Below, one piece after another: positions 47,001 to 55,299 of a stretch of DNA of 64,000 bases. The notes beneath the pieces are model-generated. The model saw nothing but the letters and a program-made list of their open reading frames with translations. It was not told where the DNA came from and did not search any database. Position 1 is the stretch's first letter. Each line of letters begins with the position of its first letter. A program made the translations under genes and the position numbers. Source of the stretch: an uncultured bacterium (GTDB taxonomy: Bacteria; Myxococcota_A; Bradymonadia; Bradymonadales; Bradymonadaceae); NCBI GenBank assembly GCA_937981985.1, contig CALJNB010000014.1:1-64000 (forward strand). The letters are read 5' to 3'.

Positions 47001-48226
47001 TTGCGATACACGACGAACAGGGCAGAGAGCGTGAACGATATCCTCTCATCTACGGCGCTAAACTTTTCTTCAAAGATGGAGATAAAGTTAAAGCCGGAGA
47101 AATGCTTGCTGAATGGGAGCCTTTTGCTACTCCTGTTTTAACCGAATTTGATGGTGTGGTAGAGAAGTTTAAAAAATCTGACATTATCGAAGGCGTTTCC
47201 GTTGAAGAACGTTTTGATGGTAAGACCGGTCTTTCTCGTAACGTTGTCATCGATAGTCGGGACCTAAGCGTTCGACCTCGTATCGTAATCAAAGAAAACA
47301 AGCGTGGCGGAAATGTTCTCACGAGCGTTTTCCTCCCAGCTGGTGCAGCTCTGTTCGTAAACGAGGGCGATGAAGTAACGGCCGGGTCGATTCTAGCGAA
47401 GGTTCCTCGAGAATCTCGTAAGAATCGCGATATTACCGGGGGACTTCCTCGTGTTGAAGAACTTTTTGAAGCACGAAAGCCGAAGGAACAAGCGGTCATC
47501 TCTGAAATCGAAGGAATCGTTTCTTTCGGTAAAGAAACCAAAGGAAAGCGTACTGTTATTGTGACACCTGATGTTGGTGAAGCGAAGAGCTATAGTGTTC
47601 CGAAGCGTCGTCACGTACACGTGATTGAGGGCGACCGGATTCAAGCCGGCGAGGCGCTGATGGAAGGCTCTGAAAATCCTCACGATATTTTGCGTATTAA
47701 AGGCCGTAAAGAGCTTGCAAACTATATGGTGGATGAAATTCAGGAAGTTTACCGACTCCAGGGCGTTAAAATCAATGATAAGCACATTGAGGTTATTGTT
47801 CGTCAGATGCTTCGCAAAGTTAGAATCATCAATGTTGGTGATACCGACTTCTTGACCGACGAGCAGGTTGAACGTGACACTTTCGAGTTAGCTAATCGTG
47901 AAGTTATTCAGCGTGGTGGTAAACCAGCTGTTGCCCAGGATTTGTTGCTTGGAATCACCAAAGCTTCGCTTTCGACCGTTAGTTTTCTATCTGCTGCCTC
48001 GTTCCAAGAAACGACCAAAGTGTTAACGCACGCGTCGCTTGAAGGGAAAATCGATAAGCTGAAAGGTCTCAAAGAAAACGTTATCATGGGACGTCTCATT
48101 CCTGCCGGAACCGGCGCTCAAGAATACCAGCGTTTGAAGCATCAGGTTATTCTCCCAGAGGAACTCCCAGACGATATCGTGAATCGTTACGGAACGAACG
48201 ACGAGGAGCTTGCCGCAGGCGAGTAA
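44054..48226 (+). CDS. rpoC: RNA polymerase beta' subunit
   Basis: 1390 residues. N-terminal zinc site [19 protein letters not shown], catalytic metal site [13 protein letters not shown], second zinc cluster [19 protein letters not shown] and trigger-loop region [17 protein letters not shown] are all present. AAGGA precedes the ATG, 63 nt behind rpoB. The operon ends here with a strong terminator. Confidence 0.98.
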   Translation: MKNLFSFIEKTKDPLSFSAIRIGIAAPEKIREWSHGEVKKPETINYRTFKPEPDGLFCSKIFGPVKDFECKCGKYKRMKHRGVVCEKCGVEVIQAKVRRERLGHINLATPVAHIWFLKSLPSRIGNLLDIRLKDIEKVLYCVAFIVTDPGMTPLQKGEVLSEKKYNQYLLEYGEVFTASMGAVAIREMLAELDVHKESMELRAEMKEASSAAKRKKIAKRLRIVEAVRDSGNDPEWLILDVIPVLPPDLRPLVPLEGGRFATSDLNDLYRRVINRNNRLNKLLAIQAPEIILRNEKRMLQEAVDALFDNGRRGKTIHGANRRPLKSLSDMIKGKQGRFRQNLLGKRVDYSGRSVIVVGPQLKLHQCGLPKKMALELFKPFIYEKLTRREHVYTIKSAKKMVEKKGELVWDILDEVIKEHPVMLNRAPTLHRLGIQAFEPVLVEGKAIQLHPLVCSAYNADFDGDQMAVHVPLSFEAQMEVRVLLLSTNNILSPSNGGPVIGPSQDIVLGCYYMTRARPLVLGSFEAPSKGVPMRGVYSSIEEVRMAYDNDKVDLQAAIKVRVDGELVDTTCGRVLFFEVVPDGIEFKHVNKIMSKKMLGNLIDFCFRHVGNKATVLLADAIRTIGFEYSTKAGISICIGDMAIPKEKWDIVAEAKAEVASIQVEYIEGLITGGERYNKVVDEWGKATKKVADKMNEGISNFTYTKPDGTTFTDKSFNSVYIMADSGARGSAQQMRQLSGMRGLMAKPSGEIIEAPILANFREGLTVLEYFTSTHGARKGLADTALKTANSGYLTRRLVDVANDCVIREFDCGTLDGVETAAIYNDGGEIIQSLSDRILGRFALEPVWDHNDDMVVDANQEIDEITAEKIEDAGVERVRIRSALTCRTLDGVCVRCYGRDLARGLVVNVGEAVGTIAAQSIGEPGTQLTMRTFHIGGVASRTSEQSTREARHAGVVKLHDVRSVEQSEGGSKSQYVVMTRNGEIAIHDEQGRERERYPLIYGAKLFFKDGDKVKAGEMLAEWEPFATPVLTEFDGVVEKFKKSDIIEGVSVEERFDGKTGLSRNVVIDSRDLSVRPRIVIKENKRGGNVLTSVFLPAGAALFVNEGDEVTAGSILAKVPRESRKNRDITGGLPRVEELFEARKPKEQAVISEIEGIVSFGKETKGKRTVIVTPDVGEAKSYSVPKRRHVHVIEGDRIQAGEALMEGSENPHDILRIKGRKELANYMVDEIQEVYRLQGVKINDKHIEVIVRQMLRKVRIINVGDTDFLTDEQVERDTFELANREVIQRGGKPAVAQDLLLGITKASLSTVSFLSAASFQETTKVLTHASLEGKIDKLKGLKENVIMGRLIPAGTGAQEYQRLKHQVILPEELPDDIVNRYGTNDEELAAGE

Positions 48227-48251
48227 ATTTCTTCTAAGTAGCTAAAAGAAA

Positions 48252-48279
48252 AGCGAGCATTATTGCTCGCTTTTTTTTT
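48252..48279 (+). terminator. Intrinsic terminator after rpoC
   Basis: AGCGAGCA-TTAT-TGCTCGCT, a perfect 8-bp stem, followed by nine T residues. Confidence 0.95.
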
Positions 48280-48549
48280 GATTTTGTTCGAAGTAGGTTT
48301 TTCTCTATATCGCGTCAGTGCGCTGCAGCACGAACTTGTGAGACCCAAGTTGACGGAGTTCTTAAAACTCGATTTCTTTTAGATTGTTTTTTTTGTTTGG
48401 TGGGAGGCGGAAGCGTTAAAGGACGTTCAAATATCCCCGCAAGGTTGAGTTAACCCGCGGGCTGAATGACGAGTTGCTCCCATATGCGTACCGACCTTGT
48501 CGCTTCGCGCCTGCCTGTATAAGTAGATCCATGTCATCCGAGGAATGAA

Positions 48550-48825
48550 TCACTTCTGAGTCTTTTTCTCGTGAAGTATCATTTTGCATAGGGGACATTT
48601 TCCGTCTCCTTTTTCAGCGCGCGAATAGTGGACGGTTCCCATGTCGCAGTACCAGTGCCCCTCCTTGACTTCGGATTTCTCGATAGGTGGGTTGTGTTCC
48701 CCTTCGATGGTCTCGCTTGTCTTTGCGTTCGCAGGCTTTGCATTTTCGGTTGCTTTGGCGACTTTTGTCTCGGGTTTGCACGCAAAGGTGGAAAAAAAGA
48801 GAAGTGCTATTAGAATCGCTTTCAT
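48550..48825 (-). CDS. Small lipoprotein with heavy-metal-binding-like domain
   Basis: The start at 48825 (MKAILIALLFFSTFAC) has GGAG 7 nt upstream and opens a lipoprotein signal (lipobox TFAC); the track start at 48861 adds 12 unlikely residues. About 91 residues. After a short Lys/Ala/Thr linker the C-terminus HWYCDMGTVHYSRAEKGDGKCPLCKMIL resembles the YxCPMHP...PGKCPxCGMxL motif of the heavy-metal-binding domain found with CopA and CusB-type proteins, though the PMHP part is altered to DMGT. A periplasmic metal-binding role is plausible. The ~270 nt between it and the rpoC terminator hold no supported gene. Confidence 0.7.
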   Translation of the reverse strand: MKAILIALLFFSTFACKPETKVAKATENAKPANAKTSETIEGEHNPPIEKSEVKEGHWYCDMGTVHYSRAEKGDGKCPLCKMILHEKKTQK

Positions 48826-49011
48826 GGTTACTCCGATTAAGATCGCGTTCACGACTAACATTTTTACATCTCATTTGGGAGCGTAAATGGTCAAAAAGAC
48901 GACAAAAAAAATAAATACAAGTCTTTTGCATAGCATTCTTGATCTGCCGGCATAGCTACTGTATGGTTCCGCGTCCTTCGACCAAAAAATTTGGCGAGGG
49001 AACTAGTCTAT

Positions 49012-49035
49012 CTTTAAAATCCTTAGATTTTAAAG
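49012..49035. promoter_or_regulatory. Perfect 10-bp inverted repeat upstream of tRNA-Trp
   Basis: CTTTAAAATC-CTTA-GATTTTAAAG ends 6 nt before the tRNA. No + strand gene lies upstream that it could terminate, so it may be an operator overlapping the -10 region or a processing hairpin. Confidence 0.5.
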
Positions 49036-49041
49036 CCGATT

Positions 49042-49114
49042 AGGGGTGTGGCGCAATTGGTAGCGCATCGGATTCCAAATCCGGCGGCTGGGGGTTCGAG
49101 TCCCTCCGCCCCTG
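49042..49114 (+). tRNA. tRNA-Trp (CCA)
   Basis: Acceptor AGGGGTG/CGCCCCT, D arm GCGC-...-GCGC, anticodon arm TCGGA-TTCCAAA-TCCGG with anticodon CCA, T-loop TTCGAGT, discriminator G73. The 3' CCA is not encoded. The tRNA-Trp/secE/nusG order is widely conserved in bacteria. Confidence 0.95.
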
Positions 49115-49168
49115 TCTAGAAATTGTCGTGAATGCTACGTAAAGCACGCGACCTGTTGAGAGTACCTC

Positions 49169-49552
49169 ATGGTAAAGTTCGTAAATCTAAGTTACATGAT
49201 CGCGTTTGTTCTCGCTTTTATAGTATTTAACAAAGCGACAGAATTATTGTGGTCGCGAGTTGATTCGCTTCCAAATATCGCAATCGTTGGAAATCAGATC
49301 ACTCTTGCGACAGTAATTGCTCTCGCGATGGCGGCGGGCTTAACACTTTGGGCTTACAACCGACTTGATTACCGTAGTTATCTTACAGAAGTGGTTCTTG
49401 AGATGGCGAAAGTAACATGGCCTTCGTGGGAAGAAACAAAGCGAGCGACTTTGGTTGTAATCATGTTCACTTTAGTTGCATCAGCCTTCATTTTTATTGC
49501 CGATAAATTTTGGCAATATGTCACTGACTTTCTTCTCATTCCAGGGGCATAA
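49169..49552 (+). CDS. secE: Preprotein translocase subunit SecE
   Basis: 127 residues with three membrane helices, as in gammaproteobacterial SecE rather than the one-helix form: YMIAFVLAFIVFNKATELL, TLATVIALAMAAGLTLWAY and VVIMFTLVASAFIFIADKFW. The conserved cytoplasmic amphipathic segment EVVLEMAKVTWPSWEETKRATLVV is complete. SecE clamps SecY in the translocon. It precedes nusG by 2 nt. Confidence 0.95.
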   Translation: MVKFVNLSYMIAFVLAFIVFNKATELLWSRVDSLPNIAIVGNQITLATVIALAMAAGLTLWAYNRLDYRSYLTEVVLEMAKVTWPSWEETKRATLVVIMFTLVASAFIFIADKFWQYVTDFLLIPGA

Positions 49553-49554
49553 AA

Positions 49555-50094
49555 ATGACAGAATTGCATTGGTATATCGTACAGACCTACTCCGGCTTTG
49601 AAAATAAAGTGAAGCTGGCGTTGGAACAACGTATTATACAGAATAATCTCGATCAATTTTTCGAGGAAGTTTTCATTCCGACAGAAACAGTAGTTGAGAT
49701 GAGAAATGGCAAGCGTCGTGAGGTAAAACGAAAATTTTACAACGGTTACATCTTCGTGAAAATGATTCTCAACGATGATACATGGCATTGTGTAAATAAC
49801 ACATCCAAAGTAGTCGGTTTTCTGGGTAACGAACGCAATCCAGCACCTGTTCCAGAAAGCGAAGTGAAGCAGATCACGCAACGTATTGAGGACGGCGAAA
49901 TGAAGCCGACGATCCGCGTAAGCTACGAACGTGGCCAGAAAGTCAAAGTTACCGATGGTCAGTTTAATGGTTTCGAGGGCTGGGTTGAAGATGTGGAGCA
50001 GGACAAGGGTCGTCTTCACGTTATGGTTGAAATCTTTGGACGTCCGACACGGACTGCGTTCGAATTTGATCAGGTCGCTCCCTTAGACGAATAA
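49555..50094 (+). CDS. nusG: Transcription termination/antitermination factor NusG
   Basis: 179 residues. The NGN domain begins HWYIVQTYSGFENKVKLALEQRI and contains PTETVVEMRNGKRREVKRKFYNGYIFVKM; the KOW domain is RGQKVKVTDGQFNGFEGWVEDV. No insertion. NusG couples RNA polymerase to Rho and ribosomes. Operon secE-nusG-rplK-rplA. Confidence 0.97.
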   Translation: MTELHWYIVQTYSGFENKVKLALEQRIIQNNLDQFFEEVFIPTETVVEMRNGKRREVKRKFYNGYIFVKMILNDDTWHCVNNTSKVVGFLGNERNPAPVPESEVKQITQRIEDGEMKPTIRVSYERGQKVKVTDGQFNGFEGWVEDVEQDKGRLHVMVEIFGRPTRTAFEFDQVAPLDE

Positions 50095-50127
50095 ATTTTT
50101 TTTTCGCCCTTTTAGGCGATTTACTGT

Positions 50128-50181
50128 GCAGGAGTTGAGTCTCATCTCGCCAATTTGATGAGCGGCCTCAACGTTTACTGC
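50128..50181 (+). promoter_or_regulatory. Putative L1-binding leader of rplKA
   Basis: Three nested stems: GCAG/CTGC, GTTGAG/CTCAAC and CTCATC/GATGAG, with asymmetric internal loops, 35 nt before rplK. Its place matches the leader where L1 represses rplKA translation in other bacteria. A further small stem CCCGG-GATT-CCGGG follows at 50186-50199. Confidence 0.55.
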
Positions 50182-50216
50182 GAACCCCGGGATTCCGGGA
50201 TTGAATGGAGAAAAAA

Positions 50217-50654
50217 ATGGCAAAAAAAATAGCAGGCAAGATTAAGCTGCAGGTGAAAGCCGGGCAAGCTAATCCCTCACCACCGGTTGGTCCCGCATTG
50301 GGTCAACATGGTGTTAACATCATGGAATTCTGTAAGGCGTTCAATGCTAAGACTCAAGATCAGCCTGGGATGATTATTCCGGTTGAAATCACAGTTTATG
50401 CGGATCGCTCGTTCGACTTCATTACGAAAACGCCACCAGCCGCGATTTTGATTATGAAGGAATTGAAACTTGCTAAAGGAAGCGGAGAGCCTAACAAGAA
50501 TAAGGTCGGCAAAATCACTTGGGAACAAGTTCTAAAAATCGCGGAAATTAAGCTCCCCGATCTCAATACCGATGATTTGGAAATGGCGGGTAATACCGTC
50601 GCTGGAACATGTAGATCAATGGGAATTGATATCATAGGAGGACCTGATGCCTAA
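50217..50654 (+). CDS. rplK: 50S ribosomal protein L11
   Basis: The start at 50217 ([40 protein letters not shown]) has GGAG before it and gives 145 residues, normal for L11; the track start at 50205 adds MEKK. Both the Pro-rich hinge and the C-terminal rRNA-binding domain ([17 protein letters not shown]) are intact. It forms the GTPase-associated stalk base. The stop overlaps the rplA start by 8 nt. Confidence 0.97.
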   Translation: MAKKIAGKIKLQVKAGQANPSPPVGPALGQHGVNIMEFCKAFNAKTQDQPGMIIPVEITVYADRSFDFITKTPPAAILIMKELKLAKGSGEPNKNKVGKITWEQVLKIAEIKLPDLNTDDLEMAGNTVAGTCRSMGIDIIGGPDA

Positions 50655-51348
50655 GCATGGAAAAAAATACCGTAACGCAGCCGCTAAAGTAGATTCGCTC
50701 AAAAAGTACTCAGTTGAAGAAGCTGCAGTTCTAGTTAAGGCAACTAAAGTCGCTAAGTACGATACAACGATTGACGTTGCGTTCAATTTGAACGTTAACC
50801 CGCGTCACGCTGACCAGATGGTGCGTGGTTCGATTTCGCTCCCACACGGTCGCGGAAAATCAGTTAAAGTTCTTGTTATCGCCAAAGGCGAGAAAGCAGC
50901 GGAAGCTACTGCTGCCGGTGCCGACTTTGTTGGAGCTGAAGATCTTGTTGAGAAAATCCAAGGTGGTTGGACCGAATGGGATCACACCGTTGCTACACCG
51001 GACATGATGGGACAGGTTGGTAAAATCGGGCGGATATTAGGGCCACGCGGCTTGATGCCTAATCCTAAGACCGGAACCGTAACTTTTGATGTCGCCAAAA
51101 TTATCAAGGAACTCAAAGCAGGTCGTCTTGAGTTTCGCGTTGATAAAGAGGGAAACATTCACGTTCCGATCGGTCTTTCGAGTTTCTCACCGGATCAGAT
51201 TCAGGCGAACCTTGTTGCAGTTACTGATGCACTTGCGAAGCTTAAGCCTGCATCTTCTAAAGCTCCATACTTCAAATCCATAACGATTAGCACAACTATG
51301 GGTCCTGGTATCAAGCTTGATACCGCTTACGGACATGCATTAGTTTAG
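50647..51348 (+). CDS. rplA: 50S ribosomal protein L1
   Basis: 233 residues: [27 protein letters not shown], the signature [19 protein letters not shown] and the C-terminal [17 protein letters not shown]1 forms the mobile stalk for E-site tRNA and can repress its own operon through the leader upstream of rplK. Translationally coupled to rplK. rplJ and rplL do not follow; a terminator does. Confidence 0.97.
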   Translation: MPKHGKKYRNAAAKVDSLKKYSVEEAAVLVKATKVAKYDTTIDVAFNLNVNPRHADQMVRGSISLPHGRGKSVKVLVIAKGEKAAEATAAGADFVGAEDLVEKIQGGWTEWDHTVATPDMMGQVGKIGRILGPRGLMPNPKTGTVTFDVAKIIKELKAGRLEFRVDKEGNIHVPIGLSSFSPDQIQANLVAVTDALAKLKPASSKAPYFKSITISTTMGPGIKLDTAYGHALV

Positions 51349-51371
51349 ATCTTATAAATCTTTTCTAATTG

Positions 51372-51395
51372 AACCTGGCATTTGCCAGGTTTTTT
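51372..51395 (+). terminator. Intrinsic terminator after rplA
   Basis: AACCTGGCA-TT-TGCCAGGTT (8-9 bp stem) followed by TTTTT. Confidence 0.9.
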
Positions 51396-51439
51396 ATGCG
51401 CGTTGGATCCGTGTTTAATCGAAAAAGGTCAGGATAGGC

Positions 51440-51468
51440 TTGACTTTAGGGCATTCAATTTGTAGTTT
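51440..51468 (+). promoter_or_regulatory. Sigma70-type promoter for yceD-rpmF
   Basis: TTGACT (51440-51445), 17-bp spacer, TAGTTT (51463-51468), about 60 nt before yceD. Confidence 0.6.
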
Positions 51469-51528
51469 TCGCGCCTTATCAGTCATGATTTTATGTCGGT
51501 AGGTTCCACTCTTAGGTGGAGGTTAATA

Positions 51529-52098
51529 ATGAATGAAATGAAAGTTCAAATGTCGGAGCTCGCTGAGAATGCGAAGTTGGCGCTTCATTTCGACCTCAAC
51601 ACCGATTGTGTTTCGGAGATGTTGGCCGACACCGGTTACGAGGGCGAAAATGCAGAAGCGGAAGTTTCGGTCGAACGAGTCGGAAGTTCCAGCGACTTTA
51701 GATTGAGTGTTGATATTAAGTTTGAAGTTCGTTTTTTGTGTGGTAGATGTTTAGAGCTGAAGAACGAAAAATTTGATGGATATTCGAAATTCGTTTTGAT
51801 GCCAAAGTCGAATTTATCAGCGCGGTCAAACGCTAACGATGAAATCGAATTAGAGCCCGCAGATTTAGACGTTGTTTTTCACGATGGTGAGTCAATAGTA
51901 TTAGAGCCGTTGGTTCGAGAGGCGATGCTTGAAGCGTTGCCGACGCACAATCTTTGTTCGGAAACGTTTTCGGATGAATGTCGTGAAAGTTTTGAAAAGA
52001 ATATCGGTGAGTCCGCTGCTAAAGACCTCGAGATTGCTCAGGTTGATTTGCGTTGGGGACCACTTTTAAAGTTAAAGAAGAATCTTAAAAAGGATTAG
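51529..52098 (+). CDS. yceD: YceD/DUF177 family protein
   Basis: The track start is 51493, but the ATG at 51529 follows GGAGGT at 5 nt, giving 189 residues (MNEMKVQMSELAENAKLALHFDLN...). The DUF177 core is KFEVRFLCGRCLELKNEKFDGYSKFVLMP followed by acidic residues. YceD is widely encoded just upstream of rpmF, as here, and has been linked to 23S rRNA accumulation. The C-terminus (DLRWGPLLKLKKNL) matches the family tail. Confidence 0.88.
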   Translation: MNEMKVQMSELAENAKLALHFDLNTDCVSEMLADTGYEGENAEAEVSVERVGSSSDFRLSVDIKFEVRFLCGRCLELKNEKFDGYSKFVLMPKSNLSARSNANDEIELEPADLDVVFHDGESIVLEPLVREAMLEALPTHNLCSETFSDECRESFEKNIGESAAKDLEIAQVDLRWGPLLKLKKNLKKD

Positions 52099-52101
52099 AA
52101 A

Positions 52102-52299
52102 ATGGCAGTTCCAAAGAAAAGAAAATCGAAATCGAAAACGCGTACGCGTCGTTCGTACAACAGAAGAATGACGGTTGTACAATCCCATCCGTGTCCTCAC
52201 TGTGCCGAGCCCAAGCGAGCGCATCGCGCATGTGGGGCATGCGGTAAGTACGGTTCTACGGCAAAGCCTGAGGAAGTAATTGAGGTTTGGGAATACTAG
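52102..52299 (+). CDS. rpmF: 50S ribosomal protein L32, zinc-binding form
   Basis: 65 residues: MAVPKKRKSKSKTRTRRSYNR, then a four-Cys ribbon CPHC...CGAC (the last Cys of each pair present), so the zinc-dependent form. It ends EEVIEVWEY. It overlaps nothing and is followed immediately, without a spacer, by the ACP-RpiB fusion gene. Confidence 0.95.
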   Translation: MAVPKKRKSKSKTRTRRSYNRRMTVVQSHPCPHCAEPKRAHRACGACGKYGSTAKPEEVIEVWEY

Positions 52300-53049
52300 A
52301 TGTCCCTTTCGAGCGCTGATTCGGAAAGCCTTCGGTTAGCGGTCTACGCTGCGATAAGTAGCGTGCTCGAAATTCCTCCCTCAGAAATTTTTCCTGAGTC
52401 CGATTTTCTTAGTGACTTTGGTGCTTCAAGTTTAGATATCGTAAACTTGATCTGGCATATTGAAGAGAAATTTAGTCTCCCTGAAGCCAGCGAGACTGAA
52501 TTAGAAGGTCTCTGTTGCGTTCAGGATCTTGTCGACCTTGTCTTAAAAAAAGCACCCGGGTCGGTTTTAGATAACAAGGACAGACCCAAAAATATGAGGT
52601 TCGCTATCGCGTCCGATCATGCTGGGATTCAACTCAAGTCGTTGATCCTAAATCAGCTAAAGGACATGCAATTCGAAGTGGAAGATTTGGGTCCCCAAGA
52701 AGGCACTTCGGTAGATTACCCCAATTTCGCTGAGAAGGTTGCAAAACAGATACAAGCGAGCTCCGTCGATCTGGGAATACTAATTTGTGGGACCGGTATC
52801 GGTATGTCGATCGCCGCAAATAAATTTGCCGGTGTTCGAGCTGCGCTTTGTTCAGATCCTGTTTCAGCGAAATTTACCCGGCTTCATAATGACGCTAATA
52901 TCTTGTGTCTAGGTGCAAGAATCATAGGTCAAGAGATCGCCATGGAATGTGTACGTCAGTTTGTAGATACCAATTTTGATGAAGGCGACGATTCGCGACA
53001 TCAGCGCCGATTGGATCTTGTTTCAGCCTTAGAATCCCCTAAAAAGTAG
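52300..53049 (+). CDS. Acyl carrier protein/ribose-5-phosphate isomerase B fusion
   Basis: 249 residues in one uninterrupted frame. Residues 1-~88 are an acyl carrier protein: EIFPESDFLSDFGASSLDIVNLIWHIEEKF, with the Ser of GASSLD as predicted phosphopantetheine site (canonical DSL reads SSL). Residues ~98-249 are RpiB: MRFAIASDHAGIQLK, the catalytic-Cys stretch GILICGTGIGMSIAANK and a complete C-terminus. RpiB interconverts ribose- and ribulose-5-phosphate. In other genomes rpmF is followed by plsX/fabH and acpP. Internal initiation at the Met near 52594 is possible but has no Shine-Dalgarno. An A7 run near 52548 makes an indel worth excluding. Confidence 0.85.
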   Translation: MSLSSADSESLRLAVYAAISSVLEIPPSEIFPESDFLSDFGASSLDIVNLIWHIEEKFSLPEASETELEGLCCVQDLVDLVLKKAPGSVLDNKDRPKNMRFAIASDHAGIQLKSLILNQLKDMQFEVEDLGPQEGTSVDYPNFAEKVAKQIQASSVDLGILICGTGIGMSIAANKFAGVRAALCSDPVSAKFTRLHNDANILCLGARIIGQEIAMECVRQFVDTNFDEGDDSRHQRRLDLVSALESPKK

Positions 53050-53057
53050 CTAATAAA

Positions 53058-53522
53058 ATGCGTTGTCCCTATTGCGCTTTCCTTGAAGATAAAGTCATCG
53101 ATTCCCGTCCTGGTAAGGACGGCCGTTCAATACGTCGGCGCCGGGAATGCCAAGCCTGTCATGAGCGTTTTACGAGTTATGAGCGTATCGAAGAATCGTT
53201 TCCAATGATCGTTAAGAAAGATAAAACGCGCGAAGAATATAATCGTGACAAACTTCTTGGTGGGATAAAAATCGCTTGTAATAAGCTGCCAATAAGTACT
53301 CAACGTATCGATGAAGTGATTTCAAATATCGAACGAAAGCTTATTGAAGAGAGTGCGAGTGAGGTTACTGTTGAGTTTCTTGGAACTACAGTTATGGAGG
53401 CACTGCGGGGTTTAGATCCGGTTGCCTATATTCGATTTGCGAGCGTATATAGAGAATTTGAGGGAATCGAAGAATTTCTGAGGGAGCTTAATCGGATGGA
53501 ATCCGAAGCGGAATCGGAATGA
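53058..53522 (+). CDS. nrdR: Transcriptional repressor NrdR
   Basis: 154 residues, with the zinc ribbon MRCPYC...RRRRECQACHERFTSYERIE and ATP-cone (PMIVKKDKTREEYNRDKLLGGIKIACNKLPIS). NrdR senses ATP/dATP and represses ribonucleotide reductase genes. Being next to ribD is a common arrangement. Its stop overlaps the ribD start (ATGA). Confidence 0.95.
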   Translation: MRCPYCAFLEDKVIDSRPGKDGRSIRRRRECQACHERFTSYERIEESFPMIVKKDKTREEYNRDKLLGGIKIACNKLPISTQRIDEVISNIERKLIEESASEVTVEFLGTTVMEALRGLDPVAYIRFASVYREFEGIEEFLRELNRMESEAESE

Positions 53523-54607
53523 ATGACGATAAGAAGTTTATGTCCGCAGCGTTGCTTGTGGGAAAGCAGGGGCTTGGGAAAACGACACCCAACCCGTCGG
53601 TGGGAGCTGTTATCGTTTTTGAAGGCGAGATTGTCGCGGAAGGTTATACACAACCGCCGGGGGGTAATCACGCCGAAATAGAGGCATTGAACGCAGTACC
53701 CGATGATGTTTGCCTCAGTGAATGCGCGATCTACATCACACTTGAACCGTGCTGTGTATTTGGTCGAACCCCGCCTTGTACAGCGGCGTTGCTGGAGTCC
53801 GGAATAAGGGAGGTGATCGTAGGGGTTTTGGACCCTAATCCGGATATTAGTGGTGCCGGCATTGAGTTTCTTCAGTCCGAAGGCATTGATGTACGGGTGG
53901 GCTGTCTAGAGGACGAATGCAGACGTTCTAACGCGCCCTATTTTTCCATGCGAAATAAGAATCGTCCTTGGATTGTCGCGAAATACGCGATGACTTTAGA
54001 TGGTAAGATCGCCACGCTTAACGGTGATTCCAAATGGATTACGAACGAGAAGGCAAGAGGCCATGTGGGTGTACTCCGTGACCGATACGATGCAATTATG
54101 GTCGGAACGAATACTTTAATTGAGGACGATCCAAGATTGACTTCGCGTATCGAAGGCGGTCACAACCCGGTTCGCATTTTAGTTGATCGCAGACAAAAAG
54201 CGCCCCTAAGCTTGCGGGCGTTAGATGGTCGCGCGACCACGATACTTTTCGCGGAAGCTTTTGGTGAAGAACGTCGCGCTTCTCTAGAGTCCAAAGGTAT
54301 CGCTTGTATCGAAGCACCTTTTTCGGACGAAGGGCTCGACCTCGACTTTCTATGCAGTAATCTTCGAGACAATAATATAATGAGTTTACTTGTAGAGGGT
54401 GGTGGAACTTTATTAGGTTCCTTTTTTGACAAGAATCTCGTTGATGAAGTTTGGGCGTATATCGCTCCGACTATTCTTGGTGGAAAAGGGCGAGAACCTT
54501 TTAATGGTAGAACCCGAACAGCGATTCAAGATGGAATCCATCTCCACCACCTTTCTACTTTTCATTTCGAAGACAATATCGTCATTAACGGATTCGTTGA
54601 GGTCTAA
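53519..54607 (+). CDS. ribD: Bifunctional riboflavin deaminase/reductase RibD
   Basis: 362 residues. The deaminase domain has the zinc site HAEIEALNA and PCCVFGRTPPCTAALLESGI; the reductase domain starts NRPWIVAKYAMTLDGKIAT and has VEGGGTLLGSFF. It catalyses the second and third steps of riboflavin synthesis after GTP cyclohydrolase II. Overlaps nrdR by 4 nt; ribE starts directly after the stop. Confidence 0.95.
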   Translation: MNDDKKFMSAALLVGKQGLGKTTPNPSVGAVIVFEGEIVAEGYTQPPGGNHAEIEALNAVPDDVCLSECAIYITLEPCCVFGRTPPCTAALLESGIREVIVGVLDPNPDISGAGIEFLQSEGIDVRVGCLEDECRRSNAPYFSMRNKNRPWIVAKYAMTLDGKIATLNGDSKWITNEKARGHVGVLRDRYDAIMVGTNTLIEDDPRLTSRIEGGHNPVRILVDRRQKAPLSLRALDGRATTILFAEAFGEERRASLESKGIACIEAPFSDEGLDLDFLCSNLRDNNIMSLLVEGGGTLLGSFFDKNLVDEVWAYIAPTILGGKGREPFNGRTRTAIQDGIHLHHLSTFHFEDNIVINGFVEV

Positions 54608-55273
54608 ATGTTCACAGGTTTAATTAGCGACATCGGCACTATCAAATCGATTACGAAAACGGTTGATGGACAATCTTTTCAAATTAAGACCAGTTACGAT
54701 GTTTCTTCGTTAGATCTCGGGGAGAGCATCGCTGTTGACGGTGTTTGTTTGACGGCAGTGAAATTCGAAAAAGACAGTTTTTGGGTAGATGCGAGTTTAG
54801 AAACAATAAGTTGTACTACCGTCTCGTCGTTTATCATTGGGTCGAAGGTACACCTCGAACGTGCTATGCAATTATCTGGTCGTCTAGGCGGACATCTTGT
54901 TCTTGGTCATGTTGACGGTGTGGGTGAGCTTCGAGAAAAATATAGCGAAGGAAATGCCGTTATTTTCAAATTTCGCGCTCCAGATTCGATTACTAAATAT
55001 TTGTTGGATAAAGGCTCAGTTGGAATTAATGGCGTGAGTCTGACCGTCAACTCCACTGATGACGACGGATTCAGCGTAGCTATAATTCCACACACGCAAG
55101 AAAAAACGAACTTCACGAATTATCAGGCCGGTGACAAAGTGAATCTAGAAGCAGATATTATTGGAAAATACGTTTATAGCTTCATGACTCAAGGAAAAGA
55201 CAAAACGAGAGAAGGATTAACTAGCGGAATTGACCTAGAAACGTTATTGAGTGCTGGATTTTCTAAGGATTAG
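54608..55273 (+). CDS. ribE: Riboflavin synthase, alpha chain
   Basis: 221 residues starting MFTGLISDIGTIKSI, the usual N-terminus, with two lumazine-binding repeats (LGESIAVDGVCLTAVKF and GSVGINGVSLTVNSTDD). It dismutates two 6,7-dimethyl-8-ribityllumazine molecules. The stop is followed by a 26-nt gap with AAGGAG before the next gene. Confidence 0.95.
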   Translation: MFTGLISDIGTIKSITKTVDGQSFQIKTSYDVSSLDLGESIAVDGVCLTAVKFEKDSFWVDASLETISCTTVSSFIIGSKVHLERAMQLSGRLGGHLVLGHVDGVGELREKYSEGNAVIFKFRAPDSITKYLLDKGSVGINGVSLTVNSTDDDGFSVAIIPHTQEKTNFTNYQAGDKVNLEADIIGKYVYSFMTQGKDKTREGLTSGIDLETLLSAGFSKD

Positions 55274-55299
55274 AAGAGGATCTACTATAAGGAGTCAAA

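Noticed and set aside
48416-48598. 60-codon minus-strand ORF after the small lipoprotein gene
   Set aside because: Overlaps the lipoprotein coding end out of frame; no protein-like pattern.
50097-50120. TCGCC-CTTTTA-GGCGA hairpin after nusG
   Set aside because: The T-run is on the 5' side, so it is not a terminator for the plus-strand operon.
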